Below are positions 52,503-61,449 of a DNA stretch of 64,000 nt, in pieces. How positions within the stretch are numbered: the first letter of the stretch is position 1; the number at the start of each line of letters is the position of its first letter. Under the pieces are notes generated by a model. That model saw only the letters and a list, made by a program, of their open reading frames with translations, did no database searches and was not told where the DNA came from. Origin of the DNA: Fervidobacterium sp. UBA5837 (GTDB lineage: Bacteria > Thermotogota > Thermotogae > Thermotogales > Fervidobacteriaceae); the NCBI GenBank assembly GCA_002432805.1, contig DJGV01000016.1, positions 340,327 to 404,326 of the forward strand, read 5' to 3'. The position numbers and the translations under genes are program-made.

Positions 52503-54616
52503 TAAAATTCATATTAGTAGTTGCTGTAGTATTTGTAGTACTATTTTGGGTTAGAACAACTATCAGAAATGAATTCTCCCGCTTATCACGGGAGAATTCA
52601 TTAAAATTAGCGAGATCTGTTGCCTCTGTAGACCCGGATTTATTGAATGAGAAATTCCCAGAAATCTACTATTACATTTCTTATTTCGATGGAAGGGAAA
52701 ATGAGAATGTAAAGGTCTCACAACTTCTCAAAAAACTACCGGATTATGAATACGGTCAAGAAAATGCGATGTACGAAGAATTCTACATCTCAAATCAGAC
52801 AGTGAGGTTCAATGGTAAGGAATATTTCGCAATATTTGCTCCTGTCTATAAAGACTACGAAGTTATAGGTGTCATGGTACAGTTGCACGATGCAGAAAAC
52901 ACCCTAAAGCTTCTTAGAACCGTAGATATCATGTTTCTAATTGTCTTTGTGCTTTTTGTTATTGCATTTGCAGTTGGAACGTTCTCAATTGACCCCGTTA
53001 CTACCTATGCAATAATCATAACCTTTGCAGTTGCATTGACATTTGTAGTTTATCCTCTGTACGAAGCTGTGAAGCTCACATTTGCAAGGACTGGTACTTT
53101 TACATTCGATGTATGGAAGACAGTACTAACAGAAACATCATATCTTAAGTCATTCGGTAACAGTATATTACTCGGTGTTTTAACTGCGACTGTCTCAACT
53201 GTTGTTGGTTTTTTATTTGCGTTTGTGGTAACGAGAACTACCATAAGAGGGAAGAAGTTCGTCTCGCTTATGGCCAATTTGCCGATGATATCACCACCAT
53301 TTTCACTCACACTCTCTTTGATACTTCTATTTGGTTCTAACGGACTTATCACAAAGCAGCTTTTGAACCTCAAATGGGATATATACGGTTTGGACGGTCT
53401 TGTGATCTCTCAAACGATGAGTATGTTCCCGATTGCATATTTGACGATGTTGGGAGTGTTAGAATCGATAGATAGTACTCTCGAAGAAGCTTCTATGAAC
53501 CTTGGTGCAAGTAGATGGAAAGTTTTTAGAACTGTGACATTCCCACTGGCAGCACCTGGATTGTTTAGTTCTTGGCTATTAGTTTTCACAAACTCGATAG
53601 CAGACTTTGCAAATCCATTGATGCTCGGTGGAAAGTTCAATGTTTTATCCGTTACGGCATATCTTGAAGTAACGGGTATGAATAGGCTCGATAGAGGTGC
53701 TGTACTATCACTTTTACTCTTGTTACCGACGATGACAGCTTTCTATCTGCAAAGGTACATAGTAAACAAGAAATCATATGTCACTGTCACTGGGAAACCT
53801 AGTGGTAGGATCGTGGAAATAGTCAGTCCTGGGGTAAAGAAGACGCTCAGCATAGTTGTATACGTGATAGCCATATTTCTCGTAGCACTCTACTCTACGA
53901 TCTTCATGGGCTGCTTTGTGAAAAACTGGGGAGTTGATTATTCGTTCACGCTTTCAAATATAGTAGAAGCACTCCAGCGAGGAAAGGATGCATTGCTTGA
54001 TACAACAATTTTGGCTGCTATCGCTATGCCGATAGCTGGTGTTTTTGCCATGGTGGTTGCATTCCTTTTTGTGCGAAAGAAGTTTCCTGGGAAGAGATTA
54101 CTTCAAGGACTCGTACTTTTGCCATTTTCTATTCCTGGAACGTTGATCGGTATAAGCTACGTGATAGCATTTAATAAACCTCCGTTAATACTAGTCGGTA
54201 CAGCAGCCATCATCGTAATAAATTATATCATCAGGGAATTACCAGTAGGCGTAGAAGGTGGAGTTGCAACGTTGAAGCAAATAGATCCATCGATAGAGGA
54301 AGCTGCTCAAAACCTTGGAGCAAATCCTCAGACTGTATTCTCAACCATCATACTACCGCTGATAAGGCCCGCATTCATATCAAGCCTGTCGTATACCTTT
54401 GTACGTGCGATGACAGCAGTAAGCGCGGTTGTATTTCTTGTATCGGCACAATGGTATCACATAACACTGCAGATATACAATTTCTCAGAAAATCTCAGAT
54501 TTGGACTTGCAAGCGTACTTTCTTCCGTGCTTATAATAATTATCCTAACAGTGTTTGGTCTTCTCAGACTGTTTGTTAGAAAGAGCGAGTATCTAGAAAA
54601 GACGATAATAAGTTGA
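52478..54616 (+). CDS. fused two-domain ABC permease with N-terminal extracytoplasmic domain
   Basis: 712 residues. Two permease units in one chain, each with an EAA loop (EEASMNLGASRWKVFRTVTFP and EEAAQNLGANPQTVFSTIILP), as in FbpB/AfuB-type proteins. Before them is a membrane segment (about 8-27), an approximately 110-residue extracytoplasmic part (about 30-140), and a second segment (about 150-170), which standard permeases lack. A 14-bp perfect hairpin lies at 52568-52602 within the coding sequence. ATG 52478 has AGAGGTT upstream. Confidence 0.85.
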   Translation: MEERNWKIIKFILVVAVVFVVLFWVRTTIRNEFSRLSRENSLKLARSVASVDPDLLNEKFPEIYYYISYFDGRENENVKVSQLLKKLPDYEYGQENAMYEEFYISNQTVRFNGKEYFAIFAPVYKDYEVIGVMVQLHDAENTLKLLRTVDIMFLIVFVLFVIAFAVGTFSIDPVTTYAIIITFAVALTFVVYPLYEAVKLTFARTGTFTFDVWKTVLTETSYLKSFGNSILLGVLTATVSTVVGFLFAFVVTRTTIRGKKFVSLMANLPMISPPFSLTLSLILLFGSNGLITKQLLNLKWDIYGLDGLVISQTMSMFPIAYLTMLGVLESIDSTLEEASMNLGASRWKVFRTVTFPLAAPGLFSSWLLVFTNSIADFANPLMLGGKFNVLSVTAYLEVTGMNRLDRGAVLSLLLLLPTMTAFYLQRYIVNKKSYVTVTGKPSGRIVEIVSPGVKKTLSIVVYVIAIFLVALYSTIFMGCFVKNWGVDYSFTLSNIVEALQRGKDALLDTTILAAIAMPIAGVFAMVVAFLFVRKKFPGKRLLQGLVLLPFSIPGTLIGISYVIAFNKPPLILVGTAAIIVINYIIRELPVGVEGGVATLKQIDPSIEEAAQNLGANPQTVFSTIILPLIRPAFISSLSYTFVRAMTAVSAVVFLVSAQWYHITLQIYNFSENLRFGLASVLSSVLIIIILTVFGLLRLFVRKSEYLEKTIIS
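52568..52602 (+). repeat. 14-bp perfect inverted repeat inside the permease CDS
   Basis: AATGAATTCTCCCG / CGGGAGAATTCATT with a 7-nt loop, 66 nt after the binding protein stop. No T tract follows. Probably protects the binding protein mRNA or lowers permease synthesis. Confidence 0.75.
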
Positions 54617-54680
54617 ATAACAGATTTTTCGAATTTGTTCGAATAGTTTATAAAGAAGCCATCAAAAGTGAGGGATAAGT

Positions 54681-55754
54681 GTGAAACAAGTCACGCTGAA
54701 GATAGAGAACATCTCTAAGATATTCAAGGATTACAAAGGTAACGAGGTACGAGCTGTAGACAACATAACATTCGATATAAAACCAGGGGAGTTTGTTACC
54801 CTTCTTGGCCCATCTGGTTGTGGAAAAACGACAACACTGAGGATGATCGCAGGCTTTGAAAAGCCTACCGATGGAAGAATACTCATCAACGATGTGAATG
54901 TCGTTGAAATTCCACCTTGGAAAAGAGATACTGCAATGGTATTCCAGAGTTACGGACTTTTTCCACACATGAATGTGGGAGATAATGTCGCTTACGGATT
55001 GAAGATGAGGAAGTTACCAAAAGAAGAGAGCCAGAGACGTGTTTCAGAGATATTAAGGATTGTTGGATTAGAAGGTTTCGAGAATAGACCACCATCGAGT
55101 TTGTCTGGTGGACAGCAACAGAGAATAGCACTTGCAAGAGCACTAGTAGTGGAGCCATCAGTTTTGCTATTCGATGAACCTCTTTCAAATCTTGACGTAC
55201 TGTTGAGAGAACAGATGAGAGTGGAAATAAAGAGAATACAAAAGGAAGTTGGCATTACGGCAGTGTACGTTACACACGATAGGACAGAGGCACTTACACT
55301 ATCGGACAAGATAGTGCTTATGAAAAGTGGTAAGATCGAGCAAATTGGGAGTGCAGAAGATGTCTATGAAAGACCACTGAATAGATTTGTTGCAGAATTC
55401 ATGGGAAAGATAAATTTTGTCCCCGTTGAAGTACTTGAGATAGTAAAGGATGAAACCGTAGTTAAATTGAAAAATAGGACTTACAAAATACCATCTCTAC
55501 CAACTGCTTACTCAGATAATTACGTATTGGGATGCAGACCTGAAGCAATGAGAATTACCACAGATGGTCCCATCGATGGAAAAATAAAGACCATTGTGTA
55601 CATGGGGAATTTTTCAGAGTATTACGTAGACACAGAGTACGGCGAGGTCATGATAAAAGTCAATCCACCATTCGATAAAGCACTTTTAGAGGGAAAAAAT
55701 GTCAAGATCGATATAGTACCAGAAATTGTTAAAGTGATACCTGATAGAGAATAG
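54681..55754 (+). CDS. ABC transporter ATP-binding protein (FbpC/PotA-like)
   Basis: 357 residues. Walker A GPSGCGKTT, Q-loop FQSYGLFPHMNV, signature SLSGGQQQRIALARAL, Walker B LLFDEPLSNLD, H-loop YVTHDRTEAL, then a C-terminal regulatory beta part (TOBE-like, RPEAMRIT). GTG start after GAGGG. Third gene of the binding protein-permease-ATPase operon; a bidirectional terminator follows. Confidence 0.92.
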   Translation: MKQVTLKIENISKIFKDYKGNEVRAVDNITFDIKPGEFVTLLGPSGCGKTTTLRMIAGFEKPTDGRILINDVNVVEIPPWKRDTAMVFQSYGLFPHMNVGDNVAYGLKMRKLPKEESQRRVSEILRIVGLEGFENRPPSSLSGGQQQRIALARALVVEPSVLLFDEPLSNLDVLLREQMRVEIKRIQKEVGITAVYVTHDRTEALTLSDKIVLMKSGKIEQIGSAEDVYERPLNRFVAEFMGKINFVPVEVLEIVKDETVVKLKNRTYKIPSLPTAYSDNYVLGCRPEAMRITTDGPIDGKIKTIVYMGNFSEYYVDTEYGEVMIKVNPPFDKALLEGKNVKIDIVPEIVKVIPDRE

Positions 55755-55790
55755 ACAACTTCTAACTTTATAATTAAAAGAGTCAAAATG

Positions 55791-55816
55791 AAAAGTGGCG
55801 GATAACCGCCACTTTT
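55791..55816 (+). terminator. bidirectional intrinsic terminator
   Basis: Perfect stem AAAAGTGGCG / CGCCACTTTT with a 6-nt loop (GATAAC), between convergent ABC transporter genes. Confidence 0.88.
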
Positions 55817-55818
55817 CT

Positions 55819-55845
55819 ATTGATGATATTGATGATATTGATGAT
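55819..55845 (+). repeat. three tandem copies of ATTGATGAT
   Basis: A 9-bp unit repeated three times, next to the terminator and ending 20 bp before the dppC-like stop. No clear function. Confidence 0.8.
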
Positions 55846-55864
55846 AAAGATTGCAATCATCACA

Positions 55865-57580
55865 TTATCCAAGTGCTCTTGGGTCTATTGCATCTCTCAA
55901 ACCATCACCTACAAAATTAAAAGCAAGCACAACGATGAATATAAATGCACCTGGTATGAGCAGCCATGGAGCGTTCTCAAGTATATACACGTCCTGAGCA
56001 GCAGTTAACATGTTTCCCCAAGATGCAGATGGTTCTCTGATACCAAGTCCAAGGTACGAAAGACCTGCCTCACCAAGGATGTATCCTGGAATTGAGAGCG
56101 TGGAACTAACTATCAAATAAGTTGCAAGATTTGGAATTATATGCCGCCACATGATTCTCATGTCAGGATACCCTAGCGCGATTGCAGCTTCAACATATTC
56201 CCTTTGCCTTTCCGCAAGTATCTGTCCTCTGACGATCCTTGCCCTTCCTGGCCAGCCAAGAAATGCCAATATGAATATCAAGAGCATGTACGTTTGAGAA
56301 CTTGGTAAATCAACTGGCAAAACTGCGCGAAGCAATAGTAACAGATAAAAACCTGGAATCGCCATAAGTATCTCACATATCCTCATTATCAACTCATCGA
56401 CAAGCCCACCATAGAAACCCGCTATTCCACCAAAGAGCAAAGAAAGTGCAAGTGTGACTGCAAGTCCTATGAATCCGATAGTCAAAGAGACTCTGGATGC
56501 AAATATAATCCTACTCCATACATCTCTTCCATAAACATCTGCACCAAATATGTTAAGTGACACATATTGGTTATTATCGTAATTGTCAATGCCAAAAAGA
56601 TGATAATGCAATGGTATCATCCAGAGTAAATAGCCAACTCTCTCTGGATCTGTGGAATCTGGGCCCCAACCTTTGACAAACCATTTTGCTGGATAGAATT
56701 TGTAATCATACGAAACGACTTTTGCCTCATCCGTTGAAATCATGTATTCGTTGAAGTCATCATCGTAATACTTTATACCAACGAGTTCCTTTTCGAATTT
56801 GACTTGTGTAAGCCTATCCATTGCTTCTTGTTCACTGGTAGTGAAGAAGCCGATCTTCCAACCCTCGTTTTGGGCAACGATTGACCTTGCAGTTCTTGAG
56901 TTAGTTATCGTGACATTTTTCCCTTCCGTAATTACTTTGTCATCCACTTCAAAAACAAGCGATTCAACATCTTCTGTTTCATCTTTGTACTCTTTCCACT
57001 CACCGTCTATATTCGCATATGCCTTCGTTCTTACTACAAGCCTTATAGAGTTTGCTAGTACAAACTTATCATCGAGCGTTCTACCTTTAGGAAGGTATTT
57101 TGGAACTATCGTGCCATCCTCTTTTATCTGAACTACACTTTTATCGATGATGGCCAATTCTCTACCATCGTTGTATTGCACTTTTATCCTACTTGGGAAA
57201 AGTCTACTTTTGAACGTTCTTGTGTAGTCTATATCTATATAGCTATCTTCAGGAAGCACATAGGGCATCATCTTCGCACTAAGATCTGCAACATTATAGC
57301 TCGTCAAAAGTTTAGTTGGCTGCTTCAAAGAATGATTCAAATTTTGGGTAAACGGATTGTATGGTGCCAAAAAATCTGCAAAGATCATTGCAATGTACAT
57401 CACTATGAGTATCCACATACCAACCATTGCAAGTCTGTTTTTTCTAAATGCACGCCACATCAATTGCCCACGACTTAAGTATACCTCTTCAAAATCTACA
57501 TTTTCCTCGCTTGGAGTAGTGACTTGTTGATTTTGTTCTCCATTATTCAACTTTTTCTTATCTTTATCTTCTTTACTCAT
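55865..57580 (-). CDS. peptide ABC transporter permease, DppC-like with large insertion
   Basis: 571 residues, about twice the usual DppC length. A charged N-terminus leads to the first membrane segment (MVGMWILIVMYIAMIFADFLAPYNPF), then about 240 residues of soluble beta-rich sequence (about 85-320), then the standard five-helix permease region with the EAA loop EYVEAAIALGYPDMRIMWRHIIPN. The insertion should lie outside the membrane. ATG with AAGGAGGG. Last gene of the peptide transporter operon. Confidence 0.88.
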   Translation of the reverse strand: MSKEDKDKKKLNNGEQNQQVTTPSEENVDFEEVYLSRGQLMWRAFRKNRLAMVGMWILIVMYIAMIFADFLAPYNPFTQNLNHSLKQPTKLLTSYNVADLSAKMMPYVLPEDSYIDIDYTRTFKSRLFPSRIKVQYNDGRELAIIDKSVVQIKEDGTIVPKYLPKGRTLDDKFVLANSIRLVVRTKAYANIDGEWKEYKDETEDVESLVFEVDDKVITEGKNVTITNSRTARSIVAQNEGWKIGFFTTSEQEAMDRLTQVKFEKELVGIKYYDDDFNEYMISTDEAKVVSYDYKFYPAKWFVKGWGPDSTDPERVGYLLWMIPLHYHLFGIDNYDNNQYVSLNIFGADVYGRDVWSRIIFASRVSLTIGFIGLAVTLALSLLFGGIAGFYGGLVDELIMRICEILMAIPGFYLLLLLRAVLPVDLPSSQTYMLLIFILAFLGWPGRARIVRGQILAERQREYVEAAIALGYPDMRIMWRHIIPNLATYLIVSSTLSIPGYILGEAGLSYLGLGIREPSASWGNMLTAAQDVYILENAPWLLIPGAFIFIVVLAFNFVGDGLRDAIDPRALG

Positions 57581-57597
57581 TTCTATTCAAGCCCTCC

Positions 57598-58569
57598 TTA
57601 TTCGTATCTAATTCTTGGATCTACTGCAGCTAGCAAGATATCGCCGATGAGATTTCCAATAACTAGAAGCACCGTGCTGATGACTGTACTTGCCATGACA
57701 ACATAGTAGTCTTTCTGTAGAAGAGCTTGATACGTTAATCTACCTAATCCAGGCCAAGAGAATATAGTCTCCGTAATGACTGCGCCGCTCAAAAGGTCAG
57801 CTAAGCTCGCTCCAAATATAGTTATAAGTGGGTTTATAGCATTCCTTAAAGCGTGTCTATATATGACAACCCTTTCGGGCATTCCTTTCGCTCTTGCAAA
57901 TTCAACGTAATCTTCGTTCATAACGTCGAGCAGACTTCCTCTTTGGTACCTCATCAAGCCTGCGAAACTACCAAAGGTAAGTGTAAATGCTGGAAGTTGC
58001 AACCGCCAAAATATGTCTTTGAAAGCGCTCCAAACATCCATCTTTGCCGTTTCTGGGCTATACAATCCTCCGATTGGAAACCAACCAGTTCGCGCTGCCA
58101 TGTACAACAAAACAAGCGCAAGAAAGAACCCCGGAAGTGCCAATCCACTGAACGCAATAACTGTGAGTATCTTATCCGTTGCCGTATACTTCTTCAATGC
58201 AGATACGATTCCTAATACAACACCAACAATCCAAGATATGACAAACGAGTATAGTGAGAGAACAAATGTTCCAAGTAACCTTTCTCCAATTAGATCAATT
58301 ACGGGTCTCCTGTAATAAAAAGAGTATCCAAAATCAAACCTCACCAGCTTTCCCAACCAGTAAAAATACTGTACAACAGCTGGCTTATCTAATCCCAATT
58401 GCTTCTCCATTGCTTGCAACGTTTCTCTTGAAATAGAAGGATCCAATCTATATTGGTCAAGGAACGTTCCAGGTGATAATTGAATCAAGGTAAAAACTAT
58501 GATCGTGATTATCCATAGTTCTGGAATCAATATTATCAATCTTCGGGCTATGTACTTAACCAACCCCAC
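57598..58569 (-). CDS. peptide ABC transporter permease, DppB-like
   Basis: 323 residues from GTG 58569; a TTG two codons later (58563) has an equally good distance to the AGGAGAGGTGA site. Six membrane segments and the EAA loop DYVEFARAKGMPERVVIYRHALRN. Works with the DppC-like permease to import oligopeptides. A GC-rich hairpin at 58635 stands between it and the binding protein gene. Confidence 0.92.
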   Translation of the reverse strand: MGLVKYIARRLIILIPELWIITIIVFTLIQLSPGTFLDQYRLDPSISRETLQAMEKQLGLDKPAVVQYFYWLGKLVRFDFGYSFYYRRPVIDLIGERLLGTFVLSLYSFVISWIVGVVLGIVSALKKYTATDKILTVIAFSGLALPGFFLALVLLYMAARTGWFPIGGLYSPETAKMDVWSAFKDIFWRLQLPAFTLTFGSFAGLMRYQRGSLLDVMNEDYVEFARAKGMPERVVIYRHALRNAINPLITIFGASLADLLSGAVITETIFSWPGLGRLTYQALLQKDYYVVMASTVISTVLLVIGNLIGDILLAAVDPRIRYE

Positions 58570-58634
58570 TCACCTCTCCTTTAAGTTTGCAGACTCCAAT
58601 TGTAAGGACACATTTGAGAATCAATTAAAATCAA

Positions 58635-58656
58635 TGGGCGGGCGAATGCCCGCCCA
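58635..58656 (-). terminator. intercistronic hairpin between peptide-binding protein and permease genes
   Basis: Perfect 9-bp GC-rich stem TGGGCGGGC / GCCCGCCCA with loop ATTC, 21 nt after the binding protein stop on the minus strand, followed by TTGATTTTAATTG. Partial terminator or RNA stabiliser. Confidence 0.65.
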
Positions 58657-58676
58657 AATGTTAGCTTTTAAAAAAT

Positions 58677-60404
58677 TCACTCCTTGTACAGCCAGTCAGC
58701 ATTCCAAAGTGTACCCTGGAGCAGTCCTATTTTGACATTCTTGAGAGTATTGCGCCATGCATAGAGTCTCAATGTGTTGACTGTGTAAATGAGTGGTATA
58801 TTTTCAGATGTAATCTTCTGGTTCTGTGCCCAATAGTCTTTGACAACGTTGTCATCAAGTATCCTGACATTTTCTTTGAATATCTTGTCGATCTGTTTTT
58901 CGAATTCGGGAACTTTGTATGTCTTTGGATCTACCCAGTCTGCAACTTCTGGTGACAAGTTCCAGAAGTGGAGTGAACCATCGATTGCCCATACGTTGTT
59001 TCCACCTTGTGGCTCATCGCTGCCAGTAAGCCCAATGATTATGGCATCCCAGTCGCCAACGTTTAGCATCCTGTTGATCATTGTGTTGAAATCACCTGGA
59101 ACAAATGTTATATCCATGCCGAGTTGTTTGAGAGCTGCTGTCAAAATGTTACCGATGCCTTCACGAGTCTTGTTACCGGCATTCGTTTCAATTATGAACT
59201 TTACTGGTCTGCCTTCACTATCGAGAAGCTTACCGTTTTTGTCCCATTTGAATCCGCCAAGTTTTAGCTCTGCCCTTGCTTTGTTCAAATCATATGGATA
59301 TTTCACAACAACTTTCTCGTTGTAGTATGGGGAAGCCATGGAAACTGGTGACCATTGCTCGATTGCAAGGCCATTGTACAACGTGTCGATTATCTTTTTC
59401 TTATCCATTGCATATGCAACTGCTTTTCTGAAGTGTACGTTTCTGAACCATTCTCTCTTTGCCTCGTCTTTGTTATTCCAGTTGAATGTAATGAATTCTG
59501 TACCAAAAGCTGGGCCATAAGAAAGAACATTGATGTTGAATTTCTTTTCATTTTCCTTGAAATAAGAGAATTCTGTTCCCCTTGGTGAATAGATATCGAT
59601 CTCACCGTTTTCAAATGCAAGTTTCATAGCATCTTGAGAAGATATGATCTTGTAAATGTATTCGTTAAGATATGGAAGTTGCTTGCCTTCCTTATCCTTT
59701 TTCCAGTAGTTCGGGTTTGCTGTGAATCTTACATATTGGTCAGGTACATATTCCACAGGGATGAACGGCCCGAGCCCAACTATCTCTTTCTTGTTTATAG
59801 AATCGACCGTCCAGAACTCTGCAAATTTCTTATTTTTTACCCAAGGCTCGGCAATGTGCTTCGGGAATATGTACATACCACCAACGTATCTGAATGCAAG
59901 TCTGAATGGTTCTGCATAGTATACTCTAACTGTGTAATCGTTTATCTTTGTTGCCTTTGGTAGATAACCATTTGTACTCTCGAGTATGTCTTTGAATGAA
60001 CTTGGAATGTCTGGATTAGTATAGATATCGTTGAGCGTGAATACAACATCATCTGCGTCGAATGGTTGTCCATCGCTCCACTTTACACCTTTCCTAAGAT
60101 ACCAAATGATTTCCATGCCGCCATCTTTTGTTAGACGTGGGCCGTCCCACTTCTCAGCAATGGCCGGGAAGAACTTACCGTTTTCATCCATTTCAACGAG
60201 TGTACCGCCGTAACCCATGAACATGGTAATAACGTCCGAAGAACTTGTCTCTTTGGAAACTGTGTCGTTAAGTGTTCTTGGTCCGCTCAGCGTTCCAACA
60301 GTAAGAGTTCCGCCCTTTTTTCCAGTAGCATCCTCACCGAGGTATGCTGCAAATGAGCTAATAACTAATAAAGAAAGAAAAAGTGTTACGAGAACCTTCC
60401 TCAT
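58677..60404 (-). CDS. peptide-binding protein of ABC transporter (family 5)
   Basis: 575 residues. Signal peptide (residues 1-19, M-R-K-V-L-V-T-L-F-L-S-L-L-V-I-S-S-F-A), then the SBP family 5 pattern: GTLTVGTLSGPRTLND, an ENGKFFPAIAEKW-like region, GLKWSDGQ-type WYLRKGVKWSDGQPFDADDVVFTL and RKAVAYAMDKKKIIDTLYNG. Probably binds peptides; some Thermotogae relatives bind oligosaccharides. ATG behind GGGAGGTG, five nt after the dppF-like stop. Confidence 0.9.
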   Translation of the reverse strand: MRKVLVTLFLSLLVISSFAAYLGEDATGKKGGTLTVGTLSGPRTLNDTVSKETSSSDVITMFMGYGGTLVEMDENGKFFPAIAEKWDGPRLTKDGGMEIIWYLRKGVKWSDGQPFDADDVVFTLNDIYTNPDIPSSFKDILESTNGYLPKATKINDYTVRVYYAEPFRLAFRYVGGMYIFPKHIAEPWVKNKKFAEFWTVDSINKKEIVGLGPFIPVEYVPDQYVRFTANPNYWKKDKEGKQLPYLNEYIYKIISSQDAMKLAFENGEIDIYSPRGTEFSYFKENEKKFNINVLSYGPAFGTEFITFNWNNKDEAKREWFRNVHFRKAVAYAMDKKKIIDTLYNGLAIEQWSPVSMASPYYNEKVVVKYPYDLNKARAELKLGGFKWDKNGKLLDSEGRPVKFIIETNAGNKTREGIGNILTAALKQLGMDITFVPGDFNTMINRMLNVGDWDAIIIGLTGSDEPQGGNNVWAIDGSLHFWNLSPEVADWVDPKTYKVPEFEKQIDKIFKENVRILDDNVVKDYWAQNQKITSENIPLIYTVNTLRLYAWRNTLKNVKIGLLQGTLWNADWLYKE

Positions 60405-60408
60405 AAAC

Positions 60409-61449
60409 TTACACCTCCCTTTTATCTACCAGGTAGCATGCAACCTGGTGATTTTCCGAAATTGATTTTGTTTGTGGGTATTCTTTATCACATTGTTCCA
60501 TTCTAAATGGGCACCTTGGATTGAAGAAACAACCATTCGGCCTAATTATAGGACTTGGAACGTTTCCACTCAATATTATCCTCTTTCTCTTCTTTTCAAT
60601 TGCTGGATCAGGGATTGGTGATGCAGACAAAAGTGCCTTTGTGTATGGATGTATCGGATTGTCAAAGACTTCATTTACATCCCCCATCTCTACTATCCTG
60701 CCAAGGTACATGACAGCAACATTGTTGCTTATGAACCTGACGAGTGAAAGGTTGTGCGAGATAAAGATGTACGTGAGGCCCATGTTCTTTTGGAAATCCA
60801 ACAGAAGATTAACTATTTGCGCTTGAACAGACACATCTAACGCAGATGTTGGTTCGTCTAGGTAAATGATTTCCGGATTGACGCTCAACGCCCTTGCTAT
60901 TGCTATTCTTTGCTTTTGACCACCACTGAATTGGTGTGGATATCTATCCATGTGGAATGGTTTTAGACCAACCATTCTCAAAAGTTCTACGGCCCTCTCG
61001 TTTGCTTCTTGCTGATTGGAAACTATCTTGTGAAAGAGCATAGGTTCCGTCAATATCTGACCAACTGTCATTCTTGGGTTCAACGAGCCAATGGGATTTT
61101 GAAAAACTATTTGCATCTTCCTTCGAAAAGGTAGTAACTCTTCTCGAGAAAGTTTTGAAATATCTGTTCCTAATATCTCTATTTTACCATCAGTTGGGTC
61201 GGTTAATCTTAACATGGTCCTTGCGGTTGTGGTCTTTCCACAGCCAGATTCTCCAACTATTGCAAATGTTTCTCCACGCCTAACCTCAAAAGATATGTCA
61301 TCAATCGCTTTAACATCTCCAACGCGTTTTTTCACCAAGAAGCCTTTGTATATTGGAAAATATTTCTTCAAATTTACAACCCTTGCAACGACTTCATCTT
61401 TAGATGCAACATTATTTTGTACCTTTTCAGCAACTTCATTGTTAGACAT
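60409..61449 (-). CDS. peptide ABC transporter ATP-binding protein, DppF-like
   Basis: 346 residues. Walker A GESGCGKTT, signature FSGGQKQRIAIARAL, Walker B IIYLDEPTSALD, and the C-terminal oligopeptide-transporter extension with GCFFNPRCPFRMEQCDKEYP. The four-cysteine-type tail is where OppD/F proteins can hold an iron-sulphur cluster. ATG overlaps the dppD-like stop by 8 nt, with GGAGGGG. Confidence 0.93.
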   Translation of the reverse strand: MSNNEVAEKVQNNVASKDEVVARVVNLKKYFPIYKGFLVKKRVGDVKAIDDISFEVRRGETFAIVGESGCGKTTTARTMLRLTDPTDGKIEILGTDISKLSREELLPFRRKMQIVFQNPIGSLNPRMTVGQILTEPMLFHKIVSNQQEANERAVELLRMVGLKPFHMDRYPHQFSGGQKQRIAIARALSVNPEIIYLDEPTSALDVSVQAQIVNLLLDFQKNMGLTYIFISHNLSLVRFISNNVAVMYLGRIVEMGDVNEVFDNPIHPYTKALLSASPIPDPAIEKKRKRIILSGNVPSPIIRPNGCFFNPRCPFRMEQCDKEYPQTKSISENHQVACYLVDKREV

